64,000 nucleotides of DNA from Bordetella avium (GCF_034424645.1 NZ_CP139969.1:2976001-3040000), one strand, 5' to 3'. Counted from the stretch's first letter, positions 42,220 through 52,608 are shown. The notes: generated from the letters alone by a model not told the origin. Numbers and translations: made by a program.

Positions 42220-44355
42220 ATGACCACCACTATCCGCCCCCTGCTGGTTGAACTGCTGACCGAGGAACTCCCGCCCAAGGCCCTGAACCGCCTGGGTGAG
42301 TCCTTTGCCGAAGGCGTGCGCGCCACACTGCAAAGCCTGGGCCTGCTGGCCGACGGCTGCCAGGTCACCGCCTATGCCACGCCGCGCCGCCTGGCCGTGC
42401 ATCTGTCGGCCGTTCTGGCCCAGGCCCCCGACCAGGCCTATGCCGAAAAGCTGATGCCGGCCAAAATCGGCCTGACCGAGGACGGCAAAGCCACCCCGGC
42501 GCTGGCCAAGAAGCTGGCCGCCAAAGGCCTCGAGCACCTGGACCCGGCCACGCTGGAGCGCGAATCCGACGGCAAACAGGATTATCTGATCGCCCGTGGC
42601 ACCGCCCCTGGCGCGCAACTGGCCGCCGGCCTGCAAGAGGGCCTGGAGAAGGCCATCGACGGCCTGCCCATCCCCAAGGTCATGCGTTATCAACTGGCCG
42701 ATGGCCAGACCTCCGTGAAATTCGTTCGCCCGGCCCACCGTCTGGTGGCCCTGCACGGCGCCGACATCGTGCCGGTCTCGGTGCTGGGCCTAGAGGCCGG
42801 CCGCGCAACCCTGGGCCATCGCTTCATGAGCGAAGGCGATGTGCTCATCGCCCAGGCCGACGCCTATGAAGCGACGCTGGCGCAGGCGCAGGTGGTGGCG
42901 TCCTTCGAAAAGCGCCGCGCCGAGATCGAAAGCCAGTTGCTGGCCGAAGCCGGCAAGCTGGCGGGCACGCTGGGCGATGACCCGGCAGTGGCCGCCCTGC
43001 TCGACGAAGTGACCGCGCTGGTCGAGCACCCCACCGTTTACGTAGGCCAGTTCGAGGAGCAGTTCCTGCAAGTGCCGCAGGAATGCCTCATCCTCACCAT
43101 GCGCCTGAACCAGAAGTATTTCCCGCTGTTCGACCAGCAGACCGGCAAACTCACGCATCGCTTTCTCATCGTGAGCAATATGCGCACCGCCAACCCGGTC
43201 AATATCATCGAAGGCAACCAGCGCGTGGTGCGTCCGCGCCTGGCCGATGCGCAGTTCTTCTTTGAAACCGACCGCAAGGTGCCGCTGGCGGCCCGCGTCG
43301 AACCGCTGGGCAACATCGTTTATCACAATAAGCTGGGCACCCAGCTCGAACGGGTCGAGCGCGTGCGCGCCATCGCGCGCGGCGTGGCCCAGGCCCTGGG
43401 CGGCAATGTAGCGGCCAGCGACCGCGCCGCCTTGCTGGCCAAGGCCGATCTGAGCTCGAACATGGTGGGGGAATTCCCCGAGCTGCAAGGCATCATGGGC
43501 GCCTACTACGCGGCGGGCGACGGCGAACCGGCCGAAGTCGTCGAGGCCCTGCGCAACCAGTACCGTAACCGCTACGACAGCCCGGTCACGGCGGACACCC
43601 TGACCGCTGTCACGCTGTTCCTGGCCGAACGCGCCGAAACCTTGACCGGCATCTGGGCCATCGGCCTGGCCCCCACCGGCGAGCGTGACCCCTTCGGTCT
43701 GCGCCGCGCCGCGCTGGGCCTGATCAGCGCCTTCGAGCAGCTGGCCGCAGGCGGCTGGCTCAAGATCAGCGAAGACGGCCCGCTGTCGCTCAACGGCTTG
43801 TTGACGCTGGCCGAAGCCAGCTTCCCGGCTGGCAAGGTGCCGGCCAGCACGCTCCCCGAGGTGCGCGCCTTCATCTATGAGCGCTATCGCAATCAGCTCA
43901 TCGGCGAACACGACCGCAATGCGGTCGACGCCGTGATTGCCCTGGACCCGCCGCTGCACCAAGTGGCCGAGCGCGTGCGCGCGGTGACCGCCTTCGACCA
44001 GATGCCCGAAGCCGCCAGCCTGGCCGCCGCCAACAAGCGCATCGGCAATCTGCTGAAAAAAGCCGAAGGCGAGATCGGCGAGGTCGACCCCGCCCGCCTG
44101 ACCGACGCAGCGGAGATCAAGCTCGCCAGCTCCATCGAGCAGCTCGGACCTCAAGCCGAAGCGCAACTGGCCGCCGGCGACTTCGCCGCCAATCTGCGCA
44201 CGCTGGCCCAGGCCCGCGAACCCGTGGACGCCTTCTTCGCCGATGTCATGGTGATGGCCGAAGACCCGGCCCTGCGCGCCAACCGTCTCGCTCTGCTCAA
44301 GCAGCTGCACGGCCTGATGAACCAGGTCGCCGACATCTCCAGGCTGGCGCAGTGA
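42220..44355 (+). CDS. glyS: Glycine--tRNA ligase beta subunit
   Basis: The beta subunit recognises tRNA-Gly. I chose the ATG at 42220 (711 residues, MTTTIRPLLVELLTEELPPK), just after the glyQ stop and following a gggagg site. Segments PRRLAVHLSAV, LTMRLNQKYFPLFD, LIVSNMRTANPVNIIEGNQRVV and the C-terminal anticodon-binding region LTDAAEIKLASSIEQL are typical. The stop overlaps the GTG start of gmhB (GTGA). Confidence 0.97.
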   Translation: MTTTIRPLLVELLTEELPPKALNRLGESFAEGVRATLQSLGLLADGCQVTAYATPRRLAVHLSAVLAQAPDQAYAEKLMPAKIGLTEDGKATPALAKKLAAKGLEHLDPATLERESDGKQDYLIARGTAPGAQLAAGLQEGLEKAIDGLPIPKVMRYQLADGQTSVKFVRPAHRLVALHGADIVPVSVLGLEAGRATLGHRFMSEGDVLIAQADAYEATLAQAQVVASFEKRRAEIESQLLAEAGKLAGTLGDDPAVAALLDEVTALVEHPTVYVGQFEEQFLQVPQECLILTMRLNQKYFPLFDQQTGKLTHRFLIVSNMRTANPVNIIEGNQRVVRPRLADAQFFFETDRKVPLAARVEPLGNIVYHNKLGTQLERVERVRAIARGVAQALGGNVAASDRAALLAKADLSSNMVGEFPELQGIMGAYYAAGDGEPAEVVEALRNQYRNRYDSPVTADTLTAVTLFLAERAETLTGIWAIGLAPTGERDPFGLRRAALGLISAFEQLAAGGWLKISEDGPLSLNGLLTLAEASFPAGKVPASTLPEVRAFIYERYRNQLIGEHDRNAVDAVIALDPPLHQVAERVRAVTAFDQMPEAASLAAANKRIGNLLKKAEGEIGEVDPARLTDAAEIKLASSIEQLGPQAEAQLAAGDFAANLRTLAQAREPVDAFFADVMVMAEDPALRANRLALLKQLHGLMNQVADISRLAQ

Positions 44356-44891
44356 AGCTCATCATCCTGGACCGCGACGGGGTCATCAACCGCGATAGCG
44401 AAGCCTTCGTCAAATCGCCTGACGAATGGATCGCCCTGCCGGGCAGCCTGGAAGCCATCGCACGCCTCACCCAGGCCGACTGGACCGTGGTGGTGGCCAC
44501 CAATCAGTCGGGATTGGCGCGCGGCCTCTTCGATATGGATACGCTCAACGCCATCCATATCAAGATGCGCCGCGAGCTGGCGGCCCTGGGCGGCAGCATC
44601 GACGCCATCTTTCTGTGCCCGCATGGGCCGGATGAAGGCTGCAACTGCCGCAAACCGCTGCCCGGGATGATGCGGGACATCGCCCGACGCTATGCCATCG
44701 AACTGGATGGCGTACCGGCGGTGGGCGACTCTCTGCGTGACTTGCAGGCGGCGGCTTCGGCGGGCTGCTCGCCCTGGCTGGTACTAACCGGCAACGGCGA
44801 AAAAACCCGCAGCAAAGGCCATCTGCCCGACGGCACGCGCATCTGCGCCAACCTGGCCGAAGTGGTCGATCTCCTGCTCCTGGATGAATAA
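44352..44891 (+). CDS. gmhB: D-glycero-beta-D-manno-heptose 1,7-bisphosphate 7-phosphatase
   Basis: GmhB dephosphorylates heptose bisphosphate on the way to ADP-heptose for the LPS inner core. The 179-residue HAD protein starts at a GTG overlapping the glyS stop. The nucleophile loop is LDRDGVIN with Asp7 and Asp9. The GmhB zinc loop is complete: Cys89, His91, Cys97 and Cys99 in CPHGPDEGCNCRKP. The later VGDSLRDLQAA is HAD motif IV. The C-terminal TGNGEKTRSKG is also typical. It is followed after three bases by the acyltransferase. Confidence 0.95.
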   Translation: MKLIILDRDGVINRDSEAFVKSPDEWIALPGSLEAIARLTQADWTVVVATNQSGLARGLFDMDTLNAIHIKMRRELAALGGSIDAIFLCPHGPDEGCNCRKPLPGMMRDIARRYAIELDGVPAVGDSLRDLQAAASAGCSPWLVLTGNGEKTRSKGHLPDGTRICANLAEVVDLLLLDE

Positions 44892-44894
44892 GAC

Positions 44895-45623
44895 ATGGCC
44901 TGGCTACGCTCATTTCTCTATGCGCTTTTCCTGACCATCACGGTCATTCCCTACGCCTTCGCCTGCATTCTGTGGGCGCCGCTGCCGCAACGCTGGCGCT
45001 ACAAACTCACGGTGGGCTGGCCGCGCCTGGCCATCTGGGGCGCCAAGGTGTTTTGCGGCATCCGCTGGCGGATCAAGGGCGGCGAAAACCTGCCCGACGG
45101 CCCCATCGTGCTGCTGTCCAAACACCAGTCCGCCTGGGAAACGCTGTTTTTCCCGGCGCACATGCCGCGCCAAGTCTGTTTTGTTTATAAAAAATCGCTG
45201 CACTGGGTGCCTTTTTTTGGCTGGGGCCTGGCGCTGCTGCGCATGATTCCCATCGACCGCGCCAAGGGCCGCGATGCCTTCGAGCAGGTCGTGCGGGAAG
45301 GCGGCAAGTGCCTGGCCGACGGCCGTTGGCCGCTGCTGTTCCCGGAAGGGACTCGCGTGGCGCCCGGCCAGATGGGGCGTTTCAAGATGGGCGGCGCCCT
45401 GCTCGCCTCGCGCAACGGCGCGGCAGTTGTGCCCGTGGCCCTGAACGCCGGCGAATGCTGGCGCCGCAATGCCTTCGTCAAGCGCCCTGGGCTGGTCACG
45501 GTGTCCTTCGGCCCACCGATTCCCTCCGAAGGGCTGAACCCCGACGAACTCAATGCGCGAGTCCACGCCTGGATAGATGCGGAAATGCGGCAGCTCAATC
45601 CAGAAAGGTATGGCCAGCACTGA
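44895..45623 (+). CDS. plsC: Lysophospholipid (1-acylglycerol-3-phosphate) acyltransferase
   Basis: This 242-residue membrane-associated acyltransferase of the PlsC family acylates lysophosphatidic acid in phospholipid synthesis. An N-terminal hydrophobic helix (7-30) is followed by the catalytic motif KHQSAWE at 76-82. The usual NHxxxxD is changed to H-x4-E, a variant normal in this branch. The second motif is FPEGTRVAPGQMGRFKMGG. A related function on other lysolipids is possible. Its 3' end overlaps the next gene by 14 bp. Confidence 0.9.
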   Translation: MAWLRSFLYALFLTITVIPYAFACILWAPLPQRWRYKLTVGWPRLAIWGAKVFCGIRWRIKGGENLPDGPIVLLSKHQSAWETLFFPAHMPRQVCFVYKKSLHWVPFFGWGLALLRMIPIDRAKGRDAFEQVVREGGKCLADGRWPLLFPEGTRVAPGQMGRFKMGGALLASRNGAAVVPVALNAGECWRRNAFVKRPGLVTVSFGPPIPSEGLNPDELNARVHAWIDAEMRQLNPERYGQH

Positions 45624-46455
45624 CCAACTCGAATTGCTATTTGACGCCGGACCTGCGGCGCAGGCCGGCGGCAATACCGTCGTTATTCCCACGCCCTGCC
45701 CCGACGCGCTGCCGGCCGGCGCGCGCTGGCGCGAAGTCCCGACTGAGCAGCAGGTCATCGGTTTTCTGCTGCTGCGCTCGCGCCGCCGCAGCATCGGTTT
45801 TGTCGTTACCGACGATGGCTTGCGGGTCACCGCGCCCAACTGGGTCACGCTGGGCCAGATCGATGACGCGGTGCGCGAGAAATCGCGCTGGATTCTGTCC
45901 AAGCTGCGCGACTGGCACGCCCGACGCGAACAGCTTGCCCTAGCGCACACGCGCTGGCAGGCCGGGGGAGAACTGCCCTATCTGGGCCGGCGCATCGTGA
46001 TCGGCCTGGCGGCCAATCAGCGCGCCGCCCGCCTGGAGGGCGACCCCGCCGCCGACGGCGCCATACTCTGGCTGCCCCTGCCCCCCGACGCCGAATCCCC
46101 CCGCATCCGCGACGCGGCCCAGGCCTGGTTACAGCAACGCGCCGGCGTGCTGTTCGGCGAGCGGCTGGCGCACTTCCTGACGCTTACCGGCCTGAAGATC
46201 CGCCGCTGGCGGCTGTCTTCGGCGGCGACCCGCTGGGGCTCCTGCACCAGCGACGGCTGCATTATGCTGAACTGGCGTCTGATCCACTTCAGCCAGGACA
46301 TCATCGATTACGTCATCGCCCACGAACTCGCGCATCTGCGCGAGATGAACCATAGCCAGGACTTCTGGACCGAAGTCGGCCAGATTCTGCCCGGCTTCGA
46401 AGCCGCCAAGAAAGTGCTCAAGCAGCATGATCCGGCCATGTTGCCGCGTTTCTGA
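45610..46455 (+). CDS. YgjP/WLM-type M48-like metalloprotease domain protein
   Basis: This 281-residue protein is of the YgjP (DUF45) family, predicted zinc-dependent peptidases. The zinc motif HELAH lies at 238-242 within VIAHELAHLREMNHSQDFW, where His248 may be the third ligand. The conserved WGSCTSDGCIMLNWRL precedes it. I chose the ATG at 45610 because gaaagg precedes it. Some databases call this family UTP pyrophosphatase; the motif favours a protease fold. It is the last gene of the glyQ run, and the LysR gene starts four bases later. Confidence 0.85.
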   Translation: MASTDQLELLFDAGPAAQAGGNTVVIPTPCPDALPAGARWREVPTEQQVIGFLLLRSRRRSIGFVVTDDGLRVTAPNWVTLGQIDDAVREKSRWILSKLRDWHARREQLALAHTRWQAGGELPYLGRRIVIGLAANQRAARLEGDPAADGAILWLPLPPDAESPRIRDAAQAWLQQRAGVLFGERLAHFLTLTGLKIRRWRLSSAATRWGSCTSDGCIMLNWRLIHFSQDIIDYVIAHELAHLREMNHSQDFWTEVGQILPGFEAAKKVLKQHDPAMLPRF

Positions 46456-46459
46456 AGCC

Positions 46460-47380
46460 ATGGAGCTGCGCCAACTGCGCTACTTCGTCAAGACGGCCGA
46501 ATGCGGCAGCCTGGGGCGCGCCGCCATCGAGCTGGGCGTGGTCACCTCGGCCCTGAGCCAGCAGATCAGCCGCCTGGAAAGCGAATTGAGCACACGGCTG
46601 CTCACCCGAACATCGACCGGCGTGTTGCTCACCGATGCGGGGCTAGCTTTTCTGCGGCAGGCCCAACTGACCCTGCGCCACGCCGACGACGCGGTACGCG
46701 CCGCACGTGAGTCGCGCCTGAGCGGCCATGTGAGCGTCGGCCTGGCGCAGACCACGGCATCGGTGCTCGCGCTGCCCTTCATGAGCGCCATGCGCGAACA
46801 CTACCCTGATGTCAGGGTGCGGCTGGTGGAAAGCCTGTCGGGACATCTGTCCACTATGCTCAATGCGCGCCAACTGGATGTGGCCATCGTATTCCAGACC
46901 GAAACCGCCCGGCGCTGGAGCGTGCTGCCCCTGCTGGATGAACAGCTATTTTTGATCGCCCGTCCGGATATGCCCGGTCTGCCCGCAGGCGGCGCGATAC
47001 GCCTGCGCAATCTGGCGGACCTGCCCTTGCTCTTGCCCAGCGGCAGCCACGGCCTGCGCGCCCTGCTTGACCGGGCGTTCGACCGCATAGGCCTGCGGCC
47101 CTGCATCGTGGCCGAGATCGACGGCCTGGATGTACTGATGGACCTGGTGCGCGCCGGCCACGGCGCCACCATCCAACCCGGCGCGGCCAGCCTGCGCGGC
47201 GGCTCGCTGCGGGCCGGCTTGATACGCGAACGCCAACTGGCGCGCACCAATCTGCTGGCGAGTCTGTCAGATGATGAGCTATCTCCCGCCGCGCTGGCCG
47301 CGAGGGTGCTGCTGGCGCAAACCGCCACACAACAGGTCCGCGCCGGAGCCTGGCCCGGCGCGACCCTTCACGAATCATGA
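46460..47380 (+). CDS. tcuR: LysR-family regulator (TcuR-like)
   Basis: This 306-residue LysR transcription factor has an N-terminal winged helix-turn-helix in MELRQLRYFVKTAECGSLGRAAIELGV and SALSQQISRLESEL, followed by a type 2 periplasmic-binding-like effector domain from about 90. The gene lies just upstream of tcuA-tcuB in the same direction, the position of the tricarballylate regulator TcuR in Salmonella. The name rests on this context rather than on sequence identity. Its own start lies four bases past the ygjP-type gene. Confidence 0.78.
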   Translation: MELRQLRYFVKTAECGSLGRAAIELGVVTSALSQQISRLESELSTRLLTRTSTGVLLTDAGLAFLRQAQLTLRHADDAVRAARESRLSGHVSVGLAQTTASVLALPFMSAMREHYPDVRVRLVESLSGHLSTMLNARQLDVAIVFQTETARRWSVLPLLDEQLFLIARPDMPGLPAGGAIRLRNLADLPLLLPSGSHGLRALLDRAFDRIGLRPCIVAEIDGLDVLMDLVRAGHGATIQPGAASLRGGSLRAGLIRERQLARTNLLASLSDDELSPAALAARVLLAQTATQQVRAGAWPGATLHES

Positions 47381-47443
47381 AGAGGTCTTGCCGGCCGCCT
47401 GCTGGCGGGCGCTAACGCGGGCACCTATAGTCGCGGCCATCAA

Positions 47444-48859
47444 ATGATGGATGCCGACATGATAGATGTATTGGTGATCGGCGGCGGCAACGCCGCCCTG
47501 TGCGCCGCACTGATGGCCCGCGAGGCCGGCGCCAGCGTGCTGATGCTCGAAGCCGCGCCGCGCGCATGGCGGGGCGGTAATTCTCAACACACCCGCAACC
47601 TGCGCTGCATGCACGATGCGCCGCAGGACGTGCTGGTAGACGCCTACTCCGAAGAAGAATATTGGCAGGATCTCCTCAAGGTCACCGGAGGGATCACCAA
47701 CGAAGCACTGGCCCGCCTGGTCATCCGCGAGTCATCCACCTGCCGCGACTGGATGCGCCGCCATGGTGTGAACTTTCAGCCGCCCTTGTCGGGCGCGCTG
47801 CATGTCGCGCGCACCAATGCCTTTTTCATGGGCGGCGGCAAAGCCCTGGTCAACGCCTATTACCGCAGCGCGGCAGGGCTGGGCGTGCAGATCCGCTATA
47901 ACGCGCCGGTTGACGCTCTGGAAATTCGCGATGGCCATTTCGTGGCGGCCCGCATCGGTGATGAGCGCATCGAAGCGCGCAGCTGTGTGCTGGCGGCCGG
48001 CGGTTTCGAGTCCAACCGCGAATGGCTGCGTGAGGCCTGGGGGCAGAACGAGCGCGGCGAATGGCCGGCCGATAATTTTCTCATCCGGGGCACGCGCTTT
48101 AATCAGGGCGTGCTGCTGAAGTTCATGATGCAGGCGGGCGCGGACATCATCGGCGACCCCTCGCAATCGCATTGCGTCGCCATCGATGCCCGCGCCCCCT
48201 TATATGATGGCGGAATCTGCACCCGCATCGATTGCGTATCGCTGGGCGTGGTGCTCAATCGCGATGCCGAACGCTTTTATGACGAAGGCGAGGACTTCTG
48301 GCCCAAGCGCTACGCCATCTGGGGCCGCCTGGTCGCCATGCAACCGGGCCAGATTGCCTATTCCATCATCGACAGCAAGGCGGTGGGCCGCTTCATGCCG
48401 CCGGTGTTTCCGGGCATGCGCGCCGACTCGCTGCCGGAATTGGCCCTCAAGCTGCAACTGGACCCGGCGCGCTTCATGCAAACCCTGGACGGCTACAACC
48501 GCGCCTGCCGGCCTGGCAACTTTGACCACACCCGTCTGGATGACTGCTATACCGAAGGCATCACGCCCGCCAAGACCCACTGGGCGCAGCCCATCGACCG
48601 CGGCCCCTTCTTTGGCTATGCCCTGCGTCCGGGCATCACCTTCACCTATCTGGGCTTGAAGACCGACGAAACCACCGCCGTGCGTTTTGACGGACGGCCC
48701 AGCGACAACCTCTTCGTCGCCGGCGAAATGATGGCCGGCAATGTGCTAGGCAAGGGCTACACGGCCGGTGTCGGCATGTCCATCGGCACGGCCTTCGGCC
48801 GCATCGCCGGAACCCGCGCGGCCGCGTGGGCCCAACAAGGAGTACCCCATGCAGCCTGA
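47444..48859 (+). CDS. tcuA: FAD-dependent tricarballylate dehydrogenase TcuA
   Basis: TcuA oxidises tricarballylate to cis-aconitate with FAD. The 471 residues compare with about 467 in Salmonella. The FAD motif [22 protein letters not shown] lies near the N-terminus (split here for length: [12 protein letters not shown], then [10 protein letters not shown]). The [16 protein letters not shown] segment and the late [22 protein letters not shown] ([14 protein letters not shown]) are typical of the fumarate-reductase-like flavoprotein group. ATGs at 47444, 47447 and 47459 compete as start; none has a strong ribosome site. It overlaps tcuB by 11 bp. Confidence 0.9.
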   Translation: MMDADMIDVLVIGGGNAALCAALMAREAGASVLMLEAAPRAWRGGNSQHTRNLRCMHDAPQDVLVDAYSEEEYWQDLLKVTGGITNEALARLVIRESSTCRDWMRRHGVNFQPPLSGALHVARTNAFFMGGGKALVNAYYRSAAGLGVQIRYNAPVDALEIRDGHFVAARIGDERIEARSCVLAAGGFESNREWLREAWGQNERGEWPADNFLIRGTRFNQGVLLKFMMQAGADIIGDPSQSHCVAIDARAPLYDGGICTRIDCVSLGVVLNRDAERFYDEGEDFWPKRYAIWGRLVAMQPGQIAYSIIDSKAVGRFMPPVFPGMRADSLPELALKLQLDPARFMQTLDGYNRACRPGNFDHTRLDDCYTEGITPAKTHWAQPIDRGPFFGYALRPGITFTYLGLKTDETTAVRFDGRPSDNLFVAGEMMAGNVLGKGYTAGVGMSIGTAFGRIAGTRAAAWAQQGVPHAA

Positions 48860-50003
48860 AACCCTGACTGCCGTGCCGCTGCGCTTTGTGCCCCGCGCCG
48901 CCATGAACGACGCCGAACAGGAAGTCGCGCGTGCCATGCAGATCTGCAATGCCTGCCGCTATTGCGAAGGGTTTTGCGCCGTGTTTCCCGCCATGACGCG
49001 CCGCCTGGAATTCGAACGGGGCGATGTCCACTATCTGGCCAATCTTTGCCACCATTGCGGCCCCTGTCTGCACGCCTGCCAATACGCGCCGCCGCATGAG
49101 TTCGGCGTCAATGTGCCGCGAGCCATGGCCCGGCTGCGGCGGCAAACCTATGCCAGCTACGCCTGGCCCCAGGCTATGGGGCAGCTCTATCAGCGCAACG
49201 GCCTGACCCTGTCGCTGGCGGCCGCTTTCGCGCTGGCGCTGTTTATGACGCTTCTGGCCGTCATCCATGGCGGCTGGCTGCACGAGCCGCTGGCCGGTAA
49301 TTTTTACGCCATCTTTCCGCATAACATGCTGGCCCTGATGTTCGGTCTGGTGTTCGCCTATGCGGTGCTGGCGCTGACGCTGGGCGTGCGGCGCTTCTGG
49401 CGCGATCAGCGTCCCGGGCGGGTGCACGGGCCCGCCATGACAGAAGCGGCGGGACATGTCTTGCGCCTGACCTATCTCGATGGCGGCCACGGCAAAGGCT
49501 GTAACGAAGGCGATGACGCTTTCACGCTGGCGCGCCGCCGTTTTCACCACTGCACGTTCTACGGCTTCATGCTGTGTTTCGCCGCCACCTCGGTCGCCAC
49601 GCTTTACCACTATATGCTGGGCTGGCAGGCGCCCTACCCGCTGTTCAGCCTGCCGGTGCTGCTGGGCACAGCGGGCGGCATCGGCCTGCTGATCGGGCCG
49701 GCCGGCCTATTCTGGCTCAACCTCAAACGCGATCCCCAGCAAGGAGATGCCCGCCAACACCCGATGGACCGGGGCTTTATCGCCCTGCTTTTTTTCACCA
49801 GCCTGAGCGGTCTGTTGCTGCTGGCCCTGCGGGATACCGCCTGGATGGCTGTGTTGCTGGCCGTGCATCTGGGCGTGGTGATGGCGCTGTTTCTCACGCT
49901 GCCCTATGGAAAGTTCGCCCACGGCATTTTCCGCTCGGCCGCGCTGCTGAAATCGGCCATCGAAAAACGCCAGGCCAGCCGGGGCCTGTCGGGCGCAGAC
50001 TAA
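48849..50003 (+). CDS. tcuB: Tricarballylate utilisation protein TcuB, Fe-S membrane electron carrier
   Basis: TcuB reoxidises TcuA's FADH2 by passing electrons to the membrane. The ATG at 48849 follows aaggag and gives 384 residues. Two 4Fe-4S-type motifs are complete: Cys33, 36, 39, 43 and Cys67, 70, 73, 77. About six membrane helices follow from residue 115. His residues in the helical part (for example [13 protein letters not shown]) may bind haem. The transporter gene tcuC of the Salmonella operon is not present, so import must rely on another carrier. Confidence 0.92.
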   Translation: MQPETLTAVPLRFVPRAAMNDAEQEVARAMQICNACRYCEGFCAVFPAMTRRLEFERGDVHYLANLCHHCGPCLHACQYAPPHEFGVNVPRAMARLRRQTYASYAWPQAMGQLYQRNGLTLSLAAAFALALFMTLLAVIHGGWLHEPLAGNFYAIFPHNMLALMFGLVFAYAVLALTLGVRRFWRDQRPGRVHGPAMTEAAGHVLRLTYLDGGHGKGCNEGDDAFTLARRRFHHCTFYGFMLCFAATSVATLYHYMLGWQAPYPLFSLPVLLGTAGGIGLLIGPAGLFWLNLKRDPQQGDARQHPMDRGFIALLFFTSLSGLLLLALRDTAWMAVLLAVHLGVVMALFLTLPYGKFAHGIFRSAALLKSAIEKRQASRGLSGAD

Positions 50004-50113
50004 GGCCTGTTCTCCAGACAGCCCTGGCGGACAGTTCGATTTTCTGTCAGGCCGGTTTGCTACGATGCTGTCATGGCCGCAACGCGTGCGGCCGCGTTAC
50101 CTGAGGAAAAAAC

Positions 50114-50509
50114 ATGCGTTTTCTGCATACCATGCTGCGTGTCGGCAATCTTGAAAAGTCGCTGGACTTCTACACCCAAGTGCTGGGCATGCGCCTGCTG
50201 CGCCGCAATGATTACCCGGAAGGCCGCTTCACGCTGGCTTTCGTGGGCTATCAAGACGAGGCCGAAGGCGCCGTCATCGAGCTGACCCACAACTGGGACA
50301 CCGACAAGTACGACCTGGGCACAGGCTACGGCCATATCGCCCTGGAAGTCGAAAACGCCTATGAAGCCTGTGACAAGGTCAAGGCCAAAGGCGGCAAGGT
50401 GACCCGTGAGGCCGGCCCCATGAAGCATGGCACCACCGTCATTGCCTTTGTCGAAGACCCGGATGGCTATAAGATCGAGTTCATCCAGAAAAAGGGCCGC
50501 GTGGACTGA
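50114..50509 (+). CDS. gloA: Lactoylglutathione lyase (glyoxalase I)
   Basis: GloA converts the methylglyoxal-glutathione hemithioacetal to S-lactoylglutathione. The 131-residue protein keeps all four metal ligands at the same numbers as E. coli GloA: His5, Glu56, His74 and Glu122. [20 protein letters not shown] opens it. The short length is that of nickel-activated bacterial enzymes. It is probably monocistronic, with a hairpin downstream. Confidence 0.97.
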   Translation: MRFLHTMLRVGNLEKSLDFYTQVLGMRLLRRNDYPEGRFTLAFVGYQDEAEGAVIELTHNWDTDKYDLGTGYGHIALEVENAYEACDKVKAKGGKVTREAGPMKHGTTVIAFVEDPDGYKIEFIQKKGRVD

Positions 50510-50530
50510 GCCCGCCTCGGCACCTGACGA

Positions 50531-50556
50531 AAGCCCGCCTGCGATCAGGCGGGCTT
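50531..50556 (+). terminator. Terminator-like hairpin after gloA
   Basis: An 11-bp perfect stem (AAGCCCGCCTG/CAGGCGGGCTT, four-base loop) lies 21 bases past the gloA stop. The T-run is short (TTGCTC). Confidence 0.65.
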
Positions 50557-50694
50557 GCTCCCCTATGGCGACCTTCTGGCGGCCATGCCTAGCGCCATGA
50601 CGCCCGGGGGTATCGGTTCTACACGCAGCATCATCCCAGGGGCGGCCGATCGGGCCGTCTCATCCTGAACACAGGCCGCAATAACTGAGTCTCC

Positions 50695-51228
50695 ATGATC
50701 CACTCCATCCTGAAAATGGGCGACCCCCGCCTGCTGCGCGTGGCGGCGCCGGTCGAGCGCTTCGGCAGCGCCGAGCTAAAGCAACTGATCGACGACATGT
50801 TTGACACCATGGCCTACGCCCATGGCGTCGGGCTGGCCGCGCCGCAGATCGGCGTGGATCTGCAACTTGTCATCTTCGGCTTTGAACGCAATCCGCGCTA
50901 TCCCGATGCGCCCGCCGTGCCGAAGACGGTATTGTGCAATCCGGTCATCACGCCGCTATCCGATGAGATGGAAGACGGCTGGGAAGGCTGTCTGTCGGTG
51001 CCGGGCCTGCGGGGCCTGGTGCCGCGCTACCAATATATCCGCTACCAGGGTTTCGCCCCTGACGGCACGGCGATCGATCGCGAGGCCAGCGGCTTTCATG
51101 CAAGAGTGGTGCAGCACGAATGCGACCACCTGATCGGCCGCCTCTACCCCTCGCGCATCCAGGATTTTTCGAAGTTCGGCTTTACCGACATCCTGTTTCC
51201 GGACATGGACCCCAATCAAGACGATTGA
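50695..51228 (+). CDS. def: Peptide deformylase
   Basis: Def removes the formyl group from nascent N-terminal Met. The 177 residues have all three motifs: [10 protein letters not shown] (44-53), EGCLSVPG with the metal Cys99, and QHECDHLIG with His141, catalytic Glu142 and His145. The insert between motifs 1 and 2 is larger than in E. coli Def, and it is not beside fmt. It may therefore be the second deformylase common in Bordetella-type genomes, and the main def-fmt copy may lie elsewhere. Confidence 0.95.
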   Translation: MIHSILKMGDPRLLRVAAPVERFGSAELKQLIDDMFDTMAYAHGVGLAAPQIGVDLQLVIFGFERNPRYPDAPAVPKTVLCNPVITPLSDEMEDGWEGCLSVPGLRGLVPRYQYIRYQGFAPDGTAIDREASGFHARVVQHECDHLIGRLYPSRIQDFSKFGFTDILFPDMDPNQDD

Positions 51229-51371
51229 GCGGCAGGGCGGGCGCGCCCGCGCGCGGGGGCCAGCAGGCTGCGCGGCTTGTCGATACAAGCAGGTTAGCGG
51301 CTTGCCAGACCCTTTACGAGCCCCATCGTCTGCGACAATAGCGGCCATCCATCCGGCCCTCTTGATGAACG

Positions 51372-52601
51372 ATGCTGAACAAACTCTGGTTGGCCTTTTT
51401 TTTGATCGCGGCGGCGGCGGGCCTGTTCCGCTGGATCGGGCTGGGCGAACCCGAAGTCTTTCGCGGCATTGTCGCCAGCCTGTTCGACATGGCCCGCATC
51501 TCTGTCGAAGTCATGGTGCTGCTATTCGGCACCCTGACGCTCTGGCTGGGTTTTCTGCGTATCGCAGAATCGGCCGGCCTGGTCACAATGCTGGCGCGCC
51601 TGCTCGGCCCCCTGTTCGCCCGCCTCATGCCCGAGGTGCCGCGCGGCCATCCCGCCATCGGCCTGATCACCCTGAACTTCGCGGCCAATGGCCTGGGCCT
51701 GGACAACGCCGCCACACCCATCGGCCTGCGCGCCATGCGCGAACTGCAAACCCTCAACCCCCGGCCGGACACCGCCAGCAACGCGCAGATTCTGTTTCTC
51801 GTGCTCAATGCCTCGTCACTGACCCTGCTGCCCGTGACGCTGTTCATGTTCCGCGCCCAACAGGGCGCTGCCGACCCCACCCTGATCTTTCTGCCCATAC
51901 TGCTGTCCACCAGCGCCTCGACACTGGCCGGCCTACTCGCGGTGGCAGTCTGCCAGCGTCTGCGGCTCTGGGACCCAGTGGTGCTGGCCTGGCTGGGCGG
52001 CGGCGCGCTGCTGCTGAGCGCCTTCATGGCCCTGCTGGCCAGCATGACAGCCGGCGCTATCGCGGCGCTGTCGTCGCTCCTGGGCAACCTGACCCTGTTC
52101 TCGGTGCTGCTGGGTTTTCTGACGGTCGGCGCCTGGAAGAAAGTGCCGGTCTATGAAACCTTCATCACAGGCGCGAAAGAGGGTTTCGGGATCGCCCGCG
52201 ATCTGCTGCCCTATCTGGTGGCCATGCTGTGCGCCGTAGGCGTGCTGCGCGCCTCCGGCGCCCTGGATTTTCTGCTCGAAGGCATACGCTGGCTGGCCGC
52301 CTGGGCCGGCTGGGACACCCGCTTTGTCGATGCCTTGCCGACCGCGCTGGTCAAACCCTTCTCGGGCAGCGCGGCGCGCGCCATGATGCTCGAAACCATG
52401 ACCCATTTCGGGGTGGACAGCTTTCCGGCCTTGCTGGCCGCCATCATGCAGGGCAGCACCGAAACCACGTTTTACGTCTTGGCCGTGTACTTCGGTTCTG
52501 TGGGTATTTTGCGCGCGCGCCACGCCGTGGGTTGCGCGCTCCTAGCCGATCTGGCCGGGGTGCTGGCCTCGATCGGCGTATGTTACTGGTTTTTCGCCTG
52601 A
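51372..52601 (+). CDS. SpmA/SpmB-type (nucleoside-recognition domain) membrane protein
   Basis: This 409-residue inner-membrane protein looks like SpmA joined to SpmB. The N-terminal half holds TLNFAANGLGLDNAATPIGLRAM, the SpmA signature (split: TLNFAANGLGLDNAATP, then IGLRAM). The C-terminal half has FITGAKEGFGIARDLLPYLVAML, and later ALPTALVKPFSGSAARAMM and MQGSTETTFYVLAVYFGSVG, as in SpmB. Such fusions occur in non-sporulating bacteria. Their function is unknown; a transport role is suspected. It converges with pyk, leaving a seven-base gap. Confidence 0.88.
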   Translation: MLNKLWLAFFLIAAAAGLFRWIGLGEPEVFRGIVASLFDMARISVEVMVLLFGTLTLWLGFLRIAESAGLVTMLARLLGPLFARLMPEVPRGHPAIGLITLNFAANGLGLDNAATPIGLRAMRELQTLNPRPDTASNAQILFLVLNASSLTLLPVTLFMFRAQQGAADPTLIFLPILLSTSASTLAGLLAVAVCQRLRLWDPVVLAWLGGGALLLSAFMALLASMTAGAIAALSSLLGNLTLFSVLLGFLTVGAWKKVPVYETFITGAKEGFGIARDLLPYLVAMLCAVGVLRASGALDFLLEGIRWLAAWAGWDTRFVDALPTALVKPFSGSAARAMMLETMTHFGVDSFPALLAAIMQGSTETTFYVLAVYFGSVGILRARHAVGCALLADLAGVLASIGVCYWFFA

Positions 52602-52608
52602 GCGCCGT

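Noticed and set aside
42790..44310. 506-codon minus-strand frame opposite glyS
   Set aside because: Antisense shadow of glyS in GC-rich DNA; no recognisable domain or ribosome site.
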